Positions 11,501 to 23,349 of a stretch of DNA of 64,000 nucleotides are shown here, one piece after another. The notes beneath the pieces were generated by a model. It did no database searches, was not told the origin of the DNA, and was given only the letters and a program-made list of their open reading frames with translations. The stretch is from Physcomitrium patens (lineage: Eukaryota; Streptophyta; Bryopsida; Funariales; Funariaceae): assembly GCF_000002425.4 (NCBI RefSeq), contig NC_037253.1:9215310-9279309 (forward strand), written 5' to 3'. How positions within the stretch are numbered: the stretch's first letter is position 1; each line of letters begins with the position of its first letter. The position numbers and the translations under genes are program-made.

Positions 11501-11930
11501 ATACTAGACTTATGACTTTCTACTTGATTAATTATACTCTTAGTTATACTTTTAGAAAAGTCAAGACTATGAGAAGTCCAATCTATTTTAGGATTATATT
11601 TTTCTAGTCATGATAAACCTAAAATGATTGGATTAGAAAGAGATCTAATGATATTGAATATTATAAAGCTACTATGACCATTAGTTGCTATTTCTATAGG
11701 AAGGATTTCATGAGTAATATCTCCTGAAGACAACGGACGACCATCTATGACTTCTACATGAATATGTTTTGTTTTCTTTACTAAAAATATTCTATGTCAT
11801 TTAGCAAATTTTTTATCTAAGAAACATTTTGAGGCTCCTGATTCTAGAAAGGTAGAGGCTTTGAGATGTTTAGGTCCTAGAATAATATTTATCGTAAAAC
11901 ATAGAGAGGGTTCTGAAGAGAGGATAGGAC
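8590..11930 (-). pseudogene. Chromovirus A pol: protease, RT, RNase H, integrase, chromodomain
   Basis: Minus strand. Protease (about 11930-11560) has LESGAS where LDSGAS is expected, so the catalytic aspartate is lost. RT (10627-11238) keeps the conserved FGLTNA and the catalytic CYLDDILIYSK. RNase H follows at 10024-10347, and the integrase core is at 9305-9610 with the downstream part at 8975-9157. The tail before and including the chromodomain is at 8590-8905 (DNNEDFEVEEVLDSR). RT/RNase H and integrase are now in different frames, and stops are frequent. The chromodomain is thought to direct integration to particular histone marks in this clade. Confidence 0.88.
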
Positions 11931-12059
11931 CTTCACTAGGCGGTGTATAAGATTCCAACCACACGCTTCCTATTGTAGGTGGACAAATTCATTTTCTGAC
12001 ATGCTATCTTCTTTGATTGTTGTACTCCTCATTTTATGGTTGTCTCACTTCTTTGTACA

Positions 12060-13010
12060 ATGTTGAGCAGTGTGTTTAGGTTCTCCATAATATAAGCACA
12101 ATCCTTCTTAATGACGACGAGTCTTTTCTTGCCTAGTAAGAAGTTTGAAATGTACTGCATCAATTTGCATATCATCTACTTCCAAATGTATGTGTTGAAG
12201 AAATGTTGGTGTTGCTATTGAATTATAGTTATGTTGAGGTCCACTTGTATGATTCTCAGATCGAAATTCAAAAAAGCAATTGTCGCACTTCTTAGCAAAA
12301 TTAATTGCTTGATTCAATGTTTGAGGATTAAGTAAGTTGAGTATTAATTTTTTTACCTCATATTGTAATCCATAGAGAAATTGGCTAATAAGTGTAGCAT
12401 GATCCCTTTTGATATCAATTGTAAGTTGTTGAAATTGTGAAGCATACATCGTTATTGATCGATTGCCTTGTTATAAAATATGGATCTTATTGGTTGCAAC
12501 ACGAATTGCATCATGTTCTCCATACATGGATCCAAACTCTGCCAAAAAAGCCGCTAGATTATCTAATATTGAATCTCGTCATTGAAGAAAAGATAAAAAC
12601 CATGATAATGTTGAATCTAAAAGAAGCGTATCAATGAATCTAACTTGCGATCCTAGAGTTAGATAGCTTTGGAGTTGAAGTTCAATCACAAGTTGTACTT
12701 GATTGATAAATCTTCTTAACTTTGATCTAATGCCATCAAACTTCTTGGGTAGGACAATTCTTGATTCTCTAACACTGGAAGGGCATTCCACCATAGGATG
12801 AGTGATATGATTTGGTGCAGATGTTGAAGCAGCTCCAATCATTTCTATATCTTTACTTCGTGTCAAACTTATTGCTCTTTTTGGTGGTAAATTGATTTGA
12901 TGCATTGCAAACATTAACTCCCTCAATTGCTCTTGTATTTGTGCCATTGTACTCTTTATTTCAGCAAGTTCTTCCATGATAATACTTAGAAAACTAAAAA
13001 TGTCTAACAT
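12060..13010 (-). pseudogene. Chromovirus A gag
   Basis: Gag capsid-type sequence in pieces: 12579-13010 holds the N-terminal part with MEELAEIKSTMAQIQEQLRE, and 12108-12449 the C-terminal part with LISQFLYGL and LLNPQTLNQAINFA. The zinc knuckle near 12065-12105 reads C-x2-Y-x4-H-x4-C, so its second cysteine has become tyrosine. The protein would coat element RNA inside virus-like particles. It is not functional here. Confidence 0.8.
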
Positions 13011-13189
13011 CGCTCAAGACAAATAGAAGACAGGACTTGAGAACAAAGAAAATACTAAGGATAATATTAGTTTAGAAGAGGGTAATCCGCAACTTCTAAT
13101 ATGCTTATGTCTTATCAAGAGAAAGGAGTAATCCACTCTTAATCAAGATTAGATAAAGCTTTGATATTGTAAGTGCACTCTTGTCAATC

Positions 13190-13757
13190 TGTCAAGGACA
13201 AGAACATAATAAAAATAAATAAATAAGTGAGACTTCTCTCAAAGAAAGATGAAAAAATAGAAATAATTCAATATGTATATTAAGAAAGAAATTGGAATGG
13301 CTATTATCAAAAGATAAGAATACTAGAAATCCTTGAAACTAGATTAGAAGCAAGAAAAGAGTTGACAAGAATGAAGAAGGCTTCATTCTTGTCTCTATAT
13401 ATACTATCTAAATACGGACTATATGGCAACGTTCTATAGGACCTCCAATACATATTGACTTCGTAGGGCACATGCCTTGACTTACAAGGTAAGTGTTTCT
13501 ACATGCGGGCCACATAGTTAGCTTGATCTTCAAGCTAACAACATGTATGACATATGGCCAACTTGTTGACCATGTTTTTAATCCCAAAAAGTCAATTAAA
13601 GATACCTATAAAATCAAAGCAGCATCTATTAAGCTTCCAGGAAGCTTTTCTACCAAATACTACCAAATACTATTAGATTAACTTACTTTTATCTACTTTT
13701 ACTACTTCTTTTTATTTATATATGTAATTACTAGCTTATATGAGTATATCCGTGACA
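13190..13757 (-). repeat. LTR of chromovirus A (5' LTR)
   Basis: 568 bp, starting TGTCAAGGACAAGAAC and ending CCGTGACA on the plus strand. It is slightly longer than the other copy because of a short duplication near 13665 (ACCAAATACT twice). It is the promoter-bearing LTR for the minus-strand element. Confidence 0.9.
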
Positions 13758-13828
13758 ATTAGTCAATATTATATCTTTCTTCTTATGTGGTTACTTATTT
13801 GATTAACAAGTTCTTTTAGTTCTTATTG

Positions 13829-14125
13829 TATTAGGGACATAGTCCTTAGAACCTCCTAGAGACAAGTTTCTAGAATCTTCTAGAAGCAAGTCTCTGGAGA
13901 CTTCTAGAAGCTTCCTAGTTGGTAGAAGTTGCTTGAGAAGCTTCCTAAATAGGGGTATATATTGGAATCGAGGCTGAAGTGTTCTTCAGTCTCAACAATA
14001 CATCTCTAGGAGCTCTAGTTCACCTCTCTGGTGTTATTCTTGTATTCATCTGATTAATCTAGTTCTTGCCAATTCTTCTTGAACTTCTTATTAGATCTCA
14101 AGTCTGTATTTCTGTGTCCGTGATA
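13829..14125 (+). repeat. LTR of chromovirus B (5' LTR)
   Basis: 297 bp, TATTAGGG...GTGATA (decayed TG...CA). The left half contains repeated TTCTAGAA/CTTCTAGAAGC motifs, which also occur in the LTR-like left end of remnant F. An iMet-like TATCAGAG lies 27 bases inside the element at 14153-14160. Confidence 0.93.
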
Positions 14126-14405
14126 ATTTGTCGAGACTTCACTCATCTCAGATATCAGAGTTAGTTTCTTCCTTGTTAGAGTACGGATTATCCCTCTGCT
14201 TGGAAGTGTACTAGCATTTTAGAGGTTGCAGATTACCCTCCTCTAAACTGATACTTCTTTTGTTACAATATTGGAGTCTTATTCTTCTTGGAGAGAGTGG
14301 ATTATCCCTTTTCATGAAGCTCTTAAGGCATTTTAGAGGTTGCGGAGTACCCTCCTCTAAACCAATATTGTCTTCTTGTAGAGTCATTTCTATCCTTCTC
14401 TTAGA

Positions 14406-15404
14406 ATGGCCGGAGGCCAAGACATAAGTATGACGAAAAGTTCGGAGTCCAAGTTGGATGCTATCATGAATCCCCTCGCTACGTTATCGCAAAGAATTGT
14501 AGAGATTGAAGGAGTCGTGGCAAGGCTTCATAATGATGGAGCATCTGGGAAGGCACAATCTAAGTTGCACCAGCCTCAAACTTCTGCACTTGGAGAAGCA
14601 ACTTTGCCTCATGTTCGACAAGCATCGCTAGTTCTACAACATAAGGAGCCCTGAGTTAGCCTTCCGGACAAGTTCGATGGTACGCATTCCAAGTTTCATG
14701 GATTCGTCAATCAAATCAGGTTGATAACAGTTTTACAGTCCGAACGCTATCCAACGGAGGAGTCACGTGTTGGGCTTGTTGGAACCTTACTTACATGGCA
14801 AGCTCTATTATGGTTTGCTCCTTTGTTTGAGAAACGATCGTCCATACTAAACAACTTTGAAACCTTTTTGGAGGCGTTTGCGGAAGCATTTGGTAAACAC
14901 GACAAGGTTCGATGGGCTACAACAAAGATCCGGTCACTACAACAAGGAATGCACTCTACATCAGTCTATGCATCGGACTTCAGGCAATTAGTATGCGACA
15001 TCAATTGGGACGAAAAAGCGTTGATGAGTCAATTCTATTGGGGTTTAAGGGATGATGTGAAGGATTTGCTGTTAACTCTTCCTAATCCACAAACACTCAA
15101 CGAAGTTATTAGCCAAGCTGTGAAGTACAATAATCGCCTATTCCAACGTCGCCAAGATCAACGTTCAAGACAACATACGGTTCGCCATGTCCAAACTATG
15201 TAGGCAAGCAGCATGAATTCACATTCAGAGATAGAAGACATGCAAATTGATGCGGTACATGTCAAATCCCTTACCCTAGAAGAAAAAAAGCGGCGTATGG
15301 AGGAAGGTCTATGCTTGAATTGCGGTGAAGAAGGCCACAAAGTTAAAAACTGCCCCAAGAAGCTAAATCGACGTATTATCAGGACTAGGGGCAAGTTTAT
15401 TTAA
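14406..15404 (+). pseudogene. Chromovirus B gag
   Basis: One reading frame from ATG 14406 to 15404 with in-frame stops only at 14652-14654 and 15201-15203. The N-terminal part (DAIMNPLATLSQRIVEIEG) is coiled-coil like. The central part is retrotransposon gag (PDKFDGTHSKFHGFINQIRL, LMSQFYWGLRDDVKDLLLTL). The C-terminus carries an intact zinc knuckle, CLNCGEEGHKVKNC, at 15312-15353. It is the structural protein of the particle. Pol follows in a different frame, so a frame change lies between 15404 and 15437; it may be ancestral or a mutation. Confidence 0.87.
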
Positions 15405-15436
15405 GAAAACGAAGATGCCCAGCCACAATAGAAACC

Positions 15437-16955
15437 GTGCGGCTGGAAAGTGAAATATTGCAACAACAAGGTTCTTTTCTTTCCGCTCAACCTGCCTTTT
15501 GCTTTACAATCCCTTTGCTTATTGGCCCTCAAAAACTGAGAATCTTAGCATTATTAGATTCAGGAGCATCTGCTTGTTTTTTAGACGAAGAATTTACGAA
15601 GTGTCATAAGATCCCTTTAGTACAAAAATCCAAACTTGTTCACGTTGAGGTCATAGATGGACAACCTTTATTGTCTGGTAGTGTCACCCATGAATCAAAA
15701 CCTATAGAAGTTACGTTTAAGGGCTATAGTAGTCATATTATTTTCAATATTATTAGAACCCCATCAAATCCTGTTATTCTTGGTCTTTCCTGGTTGAAAA
15801 AGCATAACCCATTCATAGATTGGAGGTTGTGGAAGATGACCTTTCCAACAAAACAACCGAAGAGCAAGCCTAGTAGATAACCCCAAATAGAGAAATCTTT
15901 ATTCATTAGAGTAAGAGCGTTTATAAGATCATCCAAGGAAGGCACATTGTTTGTCATTTATGCGGCTCCAACTACCAGGGGGAAGATCTCGACAACAAGT
16001 ATACCTGAGCAATGTAAAGATTTTAAAGACGTGTTTCAAAAGAAGAATGCTGACATGCTACCAGAACATCGACCATATGATTGCGCCATAGACTTACAAG
16101 AAGGAGCACAACCGTCTTTTGGTCCAATCTACAATCTATTGCAGACGGAGTTGGCGGAGTTGCGGAAGTACATCGATGAGAATCTAGCCAAGAACTTCAT
16201 CCATCATTCAAAATCGTCAGCTGGAGCACCCATCTTATTTGTGAAGAAGAAAGATGGCTCGTTGCGGATGTGCGTGGACTATCGAGGCCTCAACTAGGTA
16301 ACAAAGAAGAATCATTATCCGTTACCCTTGATTATTGGTCTCTTAGAACAACTTGGACGTGCAAGGATCTTTACAAAAACTTATCTAAGGGGAGCTTACA
16401 ACCTCGTACGAATCAAGGAAGGAGATGAGTGGAAGACAGCGTTCCGTATAAGGTATGGCCATTTTGAATATAATGTCATGCCCTTTGGTCTTACCAATGC
16501 TCCAGCGGACTTTCAACATATGATGAATGACATTTTCCAAGAGCACCTTGACGATTTTGTTGTCATCTATTTGGATGATATTTTGATATTCTCCAAAAAA
16601 GAGGAAGAGCATGAAAAGCACGTTCATTTGGTCTTGGAGAAACTACGTGAGCGAGGACTACATGCCAAGTTGGAGAAGTGTTTATTTCACCGAATAGAGA
16701 TGGTGTTTTGGGAGTTCATTGTCACTATGGAAGGCTTAAAGATGGACCCCAAGAAGGTGGAAGCAATTGTGTCTTGGGAGGTTCCGAAGACAGTTAGAGA
16801 CGTACAATGTTTTCTTGGTTTTCTCAACTTTTATCGAATCTTCATCAAGAATTACTCTCAAGTTGTTGCTCCTCTCACTTGATTGATATGCAAGGATAAG
16901 CTGGAATAGGAACCTCTAGCAGAAAAGGCGTTTTAGGACCTGAAGACCGCATCTA
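15437..16955 (+). pseudogene. Chromovirus B pol, first part: protease and RT
   Basis: Protease has ALLDSGAS with its catalytic aspartate near 15560 and ends with VILGLSWLKKHNP. RT has [37 protein letters not shown] and the catalytic VIYLDDILIFSK. No frameshift is seen from 15437 to the C insertion, but there are stops at 15878-15880, 16295-16297, 16880-16882 and 16934-16936. The frame resumes exactly after C at 23355. Confidence 0.9.
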
Positions 16956-16956
16956 C

Positions 16957-17517
16957 TGTCAAGGACAAGAACTCGATGAAAAAACAATTCAAACAAGTGA
17001 GCCTTCACTCAAAGAGAGGTAACAAAATATATATAAACAAGTATATATATTGAAAGAGGAACTCGAATGGCTATTGCCAAAAGACAAGAAAACTAGAGAC
17101 CCTTCAAACTAGACTAGAAGCAAGAAAGGAGTTGAGAAGAGTGAAGAAGCCTTCACTCTTGTCTCTATATATACTCTCTAACTAAGGGCTACTTGGCGAC
17201 GTTCTATAGGACCTCCAATATGTGTTGACTTTGTAGGGCACATGCCTTGACTTACAAGGCAAATTTTTCTATGTGTGGACCACATAGTTAGCTTGATCTT
17301 CAAGCTAACAACATGTGTGGCACATGGCCAACTTGTTGGCCACGTTTTTAATCCAAAAAGTCAATTAAAGACACTTATGAAGTCAAAGCAGTGTCTAGGA
17401 AGTTTCTAGGAAGCTTTTATATTAAATATTATAGAATTAACTTACTTTTACTTACTTTTACTTACTTCTACCTATTTCTATATGTAATTATTAGCTTACA
17501 TGATTATGGCCGTGACA
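16957..17517 (-). repeat. LTR of chromovirus C (3' LTR)
   Basis: 561 bp, TGTCAAGG...GTGACA on the plus strand. The purine tract AGAAGGAGGGGTAA (minus strand) abuts it inside the element. It contains a TATATATA stretch near 17166 that could be the LTR's TATA box. Confidence 0.93.
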
Positions 17518-17558
17518 TTACCCCTCCTTCTAGGGACGAGTTCCATGATGAGTGGTCA

Positions 17559-17981
17559 TCATATGTTGAAGAAATCTATGATGCGACGAATTGTATTCGC
17601 CACATACTCTGATCTCTATTCTCTTCCAAGATGATTGACCAGGCCTCTCAACCATCGGTAGTGTCCCATACCAGGGTGGGAAGACCATCCAGTGATTTGA
17701 TCATTGTTGAGGCCTTCGTAACTTTCTTCAAATAGAATATTTGGAATACCATCAGGAGTTGTTCCTACCTCTAGCAACATCACCAAACATAGGAAGTCCT
17801 TTCCCAAATTATGATACCAATCGCATTGTATCTCACCATCTATTTCAGGAAGAATATATAGTTCTTGAAGATCTTCATCTCGATTGCATCGTCTTGAAGG
17901 TTGTGACAATCGTAATGTATGATCCAACAGGTCAGCAAATGAAGGCTCTTGCGTTGAATCCGCTGGTTGTTGGTTTTCCAT
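17559..17981 (-). CDS. Chromovirus C accessory ORF (unknown function), one nonsense codon
   Basis: Begins at ATG 17981 (MENQQPADSTQEPSFADLL) 95 bases beyond the chromodomain ORF, in a different frame. It runs 121 codons to a TAG at 17616-17618. The frame continues for 18 more codons (RSEYVANTIRRIIDFFNI) to 17559, and element A has glutamine at the TAG position, so the stop is probably a late mutation. The protein is acidic, with no signal peptide or membrane segment. RLSQPS-RR--RDEDL near residue 30, GMGHYRWLRGLVNHL near residue 105 and the AN-IR-I tail align with the accessory ORF of B. I recognise no known domain. It occupies the env position but has no env features. Confidence 0.7.
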
Positions 17982-18075
17982 CTCCTGAGCGCCACTACTA
18001 CAATGAAGCTACGAATAAGAATTGAAGGTAGAATGTTATCTTGCCTAGATGTTGTTTCTTTTATAAAGAAGGTTT

Positions 18076-21000
18076 TCATCTTGATTTTGATTGATGTCGT
18101 CTATGAAAAGCCTCCACCGCCTTTGCTGCATTTACAAGATTCTTTATTGGCTTCCATGTGCGTTCACTAATACCATATCCGTGCCAATGGACAAGATATT
18201 CTAATTTATTTCGGCGCCGCCTTGAATCTAAGACTTCTTCTACTTCAAACTCTTCATTATTGTCCACTTCTATAGGATGAGGTGGAGCTTATCCTCTTCT
18301 TGGTATGTCCACTGTCTTGTATGGTTCAAGAAGAGACACGTAGAATACTAGATGGATTTTCATTGACTCTAGTAGATCTAAACGATATGTAACTAGATTG
18401 ATTTGTGCAGAAATAGAAAATGGTCTCAGCCTTTGATAGTCCAACTTGTCACAAGGACGAGTGGTCTTGATATTGCGACGAAGTAGCCATACCTTATCAC
18501 CCAAGACAAATGATGGTTGTTCCTTTCCATAGATATCCGCATTTGCCTTTTGTTATTCTTGAGCCTCTTTTAACTGCGCCTTCATCGTTGCATGTAGCTC
18601 TGATAAATGAATTGCCAAATCTTTCGCAGCAAGATTATCAACTTTTGAAAACTCAAAAGTATCAAGTCATAGATGATAACCATAATTAGCAAAGAAAGGT
18701 GTTTGTTTTGTAGAAGACTGTACCGTGTTATTATAAGCAAACTCTGCCAATGGCAAAAGAGTTGTCTAATCATCTTGTTGGTAATTAATGGTACATCTTA
18801 AATATTGCTCCAAAACTTGATTAACACGCTCAGTTTGTCCATCAGTTTGAGGATGGAATGCCGAAGATAGTTTTATATCCACTTTAAGAATCTTCAAAAG
18901 AGTCCGCCAAAATCTTGATACAAATTGAGTTCCCCTATCTGATATAATATCCTTCGGTAATCCATGATATCGATAGATATTGTCAAGAAAGATCTTAGCT
19001 GTTTCTTCACCTGTGATAGATTTTGTACATGGTACAAAATGTGCCATCTTGGTAAAACAATCTACTATCACGAATATAGAGTCATAAGAACCTGAGATTG
19101 GAAGTTCCGTGATGAAGTCTATAGAAACAGAAGACCATGGTTGCTTTGGAATAGGTAATGGCTGAAGAAGTCTAAAAGGTCGATGACGAGGAGTTTTTGA
19201 TCTTGAGCAAACATCACATGATTGTACAAAATCTTTAACTGCCTTCCACATTTGAGGCCACTAGAAATCCCTAGATATTAGCTCTAAAGTCTTATTATAT
19301 CTGAAATGTCCTACTGCTGGACAGTCGTGACAAGCTTGAAGAACACGTAAACGTGCTTCTCCTTCTGGAACATATAGGCGTCCTTCGAAATAGAATAGGT
19401 TGTTCTTGAATTCAAATTTAGATGGATCATGAGATCTAGAAGAATTATTCTTGATATCATGAACAAGAGGGTCTGAAGACATACTTAACTGGACTTGCTT
19501 AAGGAAAGTTAAATCAACAGTCAATGTTGATTTTATTGCTCGAAGATGAAATTGTTCCGGCTTCAAGAGAACCATTCTTTGTTGCTCAAAAGCTGCATCT
19601 CCTTCTTTTGGTGCAAGATAAGAACGTCTAGACAAGGCATCTGATAAACCTTGTTATTTTTCTAGCCGATAAGAGATGATGAACTCGAATCTTGATAAAG
19701 ACATGCTACAACGAGCTTGGCGACGATTTAATACGCGTGTTGACATAAAATATTCAAGGTTCTTGTGATCCGTATACACGGTGACTGAACTAGAAGCACC
19801 TTCTAGATAATGACGCCATTCTTGAAAAGAATCCATAATTGTAAGAAGTTCTTTGTCATGGATCTCATAATTGATTTCTGCTGCTGAGAATTTTCTTGAA
19901 TGAAAGGCTACTGGATGAAGTTTGTCATCTATTCCCATTTGTGATAAAACCACACCCAGAGCAAATTTCGATGCATTTGTTTCCATAAAGAATGCTTTGA
20001 AAAAATCACCACGATACAAGATTGGTGCAGAAACAAACGATGTCTTCAAAGATTCAAAAGCAACTTCCACTTCTTGATTCCATTGGAGTTTGTCTTTACA
20101 AGTCAAACGTGTAAGTGGAGCTGCAACTCGAGAGAAGTCTTTGATGAAGATCCGATAGTAGTTGGCAAATCCCAAAAAACATTGGACATCTCTTACCATT
20201 TTTGGAATCTTCCAGTCTATAATAGTTTGAACTTTCTTAGGATCCATCATAAGTCCATCATTTGAAATGATGTAACCTAAGAAATCGACTTGAGTAGTGA
20301 TGAATACACACTTTTCTATCTTGGCATAGAGTCCTGCATCTCTTAATTTTTGTAACACACGACGAACATGAAGTTCATGTTCTTTTGGATTCTTAGAATA
20401 GATCAAGATGTTGTCTAGATAACATACCACAAAATCGTCCAAAAATTCTCAAAAAATATCATTCATTAGATGTTGAAAAGCTGCTAGTGCATTTGTAAGT
20501 CCAAAAGGCATGACGTTGTATTCAAAATGTCCATACCTAGTTCGAAACGCAGTCTTCCATTTGTCTCTTTCTTTGATACGTATTAGATTGTATGCTCCCC
20601 AAAGATTTATTTTTGTATAGATCTTAGCTTGATTCAGCTGATCAAGAAGTCCGGATATTAAAGGTAGTGGATACCTGTTTTTGATGGTAATCTTGTTGAG
20701 TCCTCGATAATCAACACACATCCGCAATGATCCATCTTTTTTCTTCACAAATAGAATTGGAGCTCCTGTTGGAGATTTAGAATGGTGTATGAGATTCTTG
20801 GCTAGATTTTCTTCAATATACTCCTTGAGTTCAGCCAACTCATTTTGTGATAAACTATAGATTGGTCCGAATGGCAGTTGTGCTCCTTCTTGAAGGTCAA
20901 TTGAGCAATCATAGGGACGATGTTTCGGGAGTGTATCCGCATTCTTTTTTTCAAATACATCTTAAAATTCTTGATATTGGCTCGAAATGCCACTTGAAGT

Positions 21001-21486
21001 CTTTTCACCAGTAGAAACGGGTGTAGCATAAATAATGTATGGTGATTCTTTCATAGCAGCATGCAAGAAAGCTTTTACACCTATAAATACGGGTTTAATT
21101 GAACTAGACTTATGACTCTCTACTTGCTTAACTACATTGTTAGTTATACTTTTAGAGAAAGTAAGAGTTTGGAAAATCCAGTCTATTTGAGGGTTGTATT
21201 TTTTTAACCACGATAAATCTAAAATGACTGGATTAGAGGGAGATCTAATGATATTAAATACTACAAAACTATTATGACCATTGATTATTACTTCTATAAG
21301 AAGGGTTTCATGAGTAATATCTCCAAAAGACAATGGACGACCATCTATGACTTCTACATGAACAGCTTTAGTTTTCTTTACTAAAGATGTGCTATGTCTT
21401 TTAGTAAATTCTTCATCTAAAAAATACGCTGAGGCTCCTGAATCTAACAAGGCAGACTTTGTAATATTTAGGTCCCAAAATAACAT
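18076..21486 (-). pseudogene. Chromovirus C pol: protease to chromodomain
   Basis: Protease (20962-21486) has LDSGAS with an intact active site. RT (19654-20838) has [20 protein letters not shown] and FGLTNA; the catalytic segment reads VVCYLDNILIYSK, so the second aspartate of YxDD is asparagine. RNase H is within 19654-20100. The H2C2 zinc-binding region is at 19200-19400 (CSRSKTPRHRPF near 19200), and the integrase core is at 18766-19251 (SIDFITELP, SDRGTQFVSRFW). The chromodomain is at 18076-18267 (KLEYLVHWHGYGISERTWKP). RT to chromodomain share one frame, interrupted by nonsense codons near 20446, 19640 and 18770. The enzyme would not be active because of the stops and the YLDN change. 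Confidence 0.9.
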
Positions 21487-21642
21487 TTAATATAAAACAA
21501 AGAGAGGGCTTTGAGGAGAGAATAGGACCTTTACTAGAAGTTGTGCAAGATTCCAGCCGCACGGTCCCTAATGTAGCTCGACAAACTCGTTTTCCGACAT
21601 ATTATCTTCTTTCACAGCCATACTCCTCATTTTGTGATTGCA

Positions 21643-22576
21643 TCATTTTTTTGGACAATGTTGAGCAGTGTGCTTTGGTTCTCCACAATATAAACATAAT
21701 CCTTCTTGACGACGACGAGTCTTTTCTTGCTCAGTAAGAGGTTTGAAACGTACTGCATCAATTTGCATATCCTCTACTTCGGAATGTATGTGTTGAAGAG
21801 GTGTTGGTGTTGCCATTGAATTATAGTAAAGTTGAGGTCCACTTGTATGATTCTTAGATCGGAATTCAAAAAGGCGATTGTCGCACTTCAAAGCAAAGTA
21901 AATTGCTTGACTCAATGTTTAAGGATCAAGTAAGTTGAGCATTAATTTTTTTTAACTCATATTGTAATCCATAGAGAAATTGGCTAATAAGTGCAGCATC
22001 ATCCCACTTGATATTAGTTACAAGTTGTCAAAATTGTGAAGCATATAACGTTACTGATCGATTGTCTTGTCGTAAAATACGGATCTTATTGGTTGCAACA
22101 TGAATTCCATCATGTTCTCCATACATGGATCGAAACTCCATCAAAAAAGCCTCTAGATTATCCAATATTGGATCTCGTCATTCAAGAAAAGATGAAAATC
22201 ACGATAGTGCCGAACTTGAAAGAAGCGTATCAATGAATCTAACTTGTGATCTTGGAGTTGGATAGCTTTTGGGTTGAAGTTCAATCACAAGTTGCACTTG
22301 ATTGATAAATCCTCGAAACTTGGATCTGGTGCCATCAAACTTCTCGGATAGGGTAATTCTTGGTTCTCTAACATTTGAAGGACGTTCCACCATAGGAGAA
22401 AGGACATGGTTTGGTGCAGATGTTGAAGCAACTCCAACCATTTCTATATCTTCACTTCTTGCCAATCTTGTTGCTCTTTGTGGTGGTAAATTGAGTCGAT
22501 GCATTCCAAGCATTAACTCCCTCAATTGTTCTTGCATTTGTACCATTGCACTCTTCATTTCAAGAAGTTCTACCAA
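21643..22576 (-). pseudogene. Chromovirus C gag
   Basis: N-terminal ORF at 22199-22576 (coiled-coil start, then ERPSNVREPRITLSEKFDG), with stops and a frame change in the middle. The C-terminal ORF at 21643-21915 has an intact zinc knuckle, CLYCGEPKHTAQHC. Homologous to gag of A and, more distantly, B. Confidence 0.83.
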
Positions 22577-22788
22577 GATAACACTTAGAAGAGAGAAGAT
22601 GTTTAATATCGCTCAAGACAAATAGAAGAGGGGACTTGCGGACAAAGAAAATACTAAGGACAATATCAGTTCAGAAGAGGGTAATCCGTAACTTCTAATA
22701 CGCTTATATCTCATCAAGAAAAAGGAGTAATCCACTCTTAATCAAGATTAGACAAAGCTCTGATATTGTAGGTGTATTCTAGTCAATC

Positions 22789-23349
22789 TGTCAAGGACAA
22801 GAACTCGATGAAAAAATAATTCAGACAAGTGAGCATTCACTCAAAGAGAGGTAACAAAATATATATAAACAAATATATATATTGAAAGAGGAACTCGAAT
22901 GGCTATTGCCAAAAGACAAGAAAACTAGAGATCCTTCAAACTAGACTAGAAGCAAGAAAGGAGTTGACAAGAGTGAAGAAGCCTTCACTCTTGTCTCTAT
23001 ATATACTCTCTAACTAGGGGCTACTTGGCGACGTTCTATAGGACCTCTAATATGTGTTGACTTTGTAGGACACATGCCTTGACCTACAAGGCAAGTTTTT
23101 CTACGTGTGGGCCACATAGTTAGATTGATCTTCAAGCTAACAACATGTGTGGTACATGGCCAACTTGTTGACCACGTTTCTAATCCAAAAAGTCAATTAA
23201 AGACACCTATGAAGTCAAAGCAGTATCTAGGAAGTTTCTAGGAAGCTTTTATATTAAATATTATAGAATTAACTTACTTTTACCTACTTTTATTTACTTC
23301 TATCTATTTCTATATGTAATTATTAGCTTACATGATTATGGCCGTGACA
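22789..23349 (-). repeat. LTR of chromovirus C (5' LTR)
   Basis: 561 bp, the same length as the other copy. On the minus strand an iMet-like TATCAGAGC occurs at 22757-22765, 23 bases beyond the LTR end rather than directly next to it. Confidence 0.93.

Larger units (their letters stand above)
7361..13757 (-). mobile_element. Ty3/gypsy chromovirus A (inserted in copia D)
   Basis: A 6.4-kb element read on the minus strand, bounded by LTRs at 7361-7919 and 13190-13757 and by a perfect 5-bp target duplication ATTAG (7356-7360 and 13758-13762). Gag, protease, RT, RNase H, integrase, chromodomain and the accessory ORF are all recognisable, and all are broken. It belongs to the same family as C: the LTRs align throughout, and proteins and order match. 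By eye its two LTRs differ more than those of B or C, so A looks like the oldest of the three. Confidence 0.93.
16957..23349 (-). mobile_element. Ty3/gypsy chromovirus C (inserted in B)
   Basis: A 6.4-kb minus-strand element of the same family as A. It has two 561-bp LTRs (16957-17517 and 22789-23349) and a target duplication TCTAC (16952-16956) / TTTAC (23350-23354), matching at four of five bases. By eye the LTRs differ at about 22 of 561 positions, less than in A or B, consistent with C being the last arrival. RT to chromodomain remain in one frame with few stops, making it the best-preserved element in the window. It is probably still non-autonomous. Confidence 0.95.
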
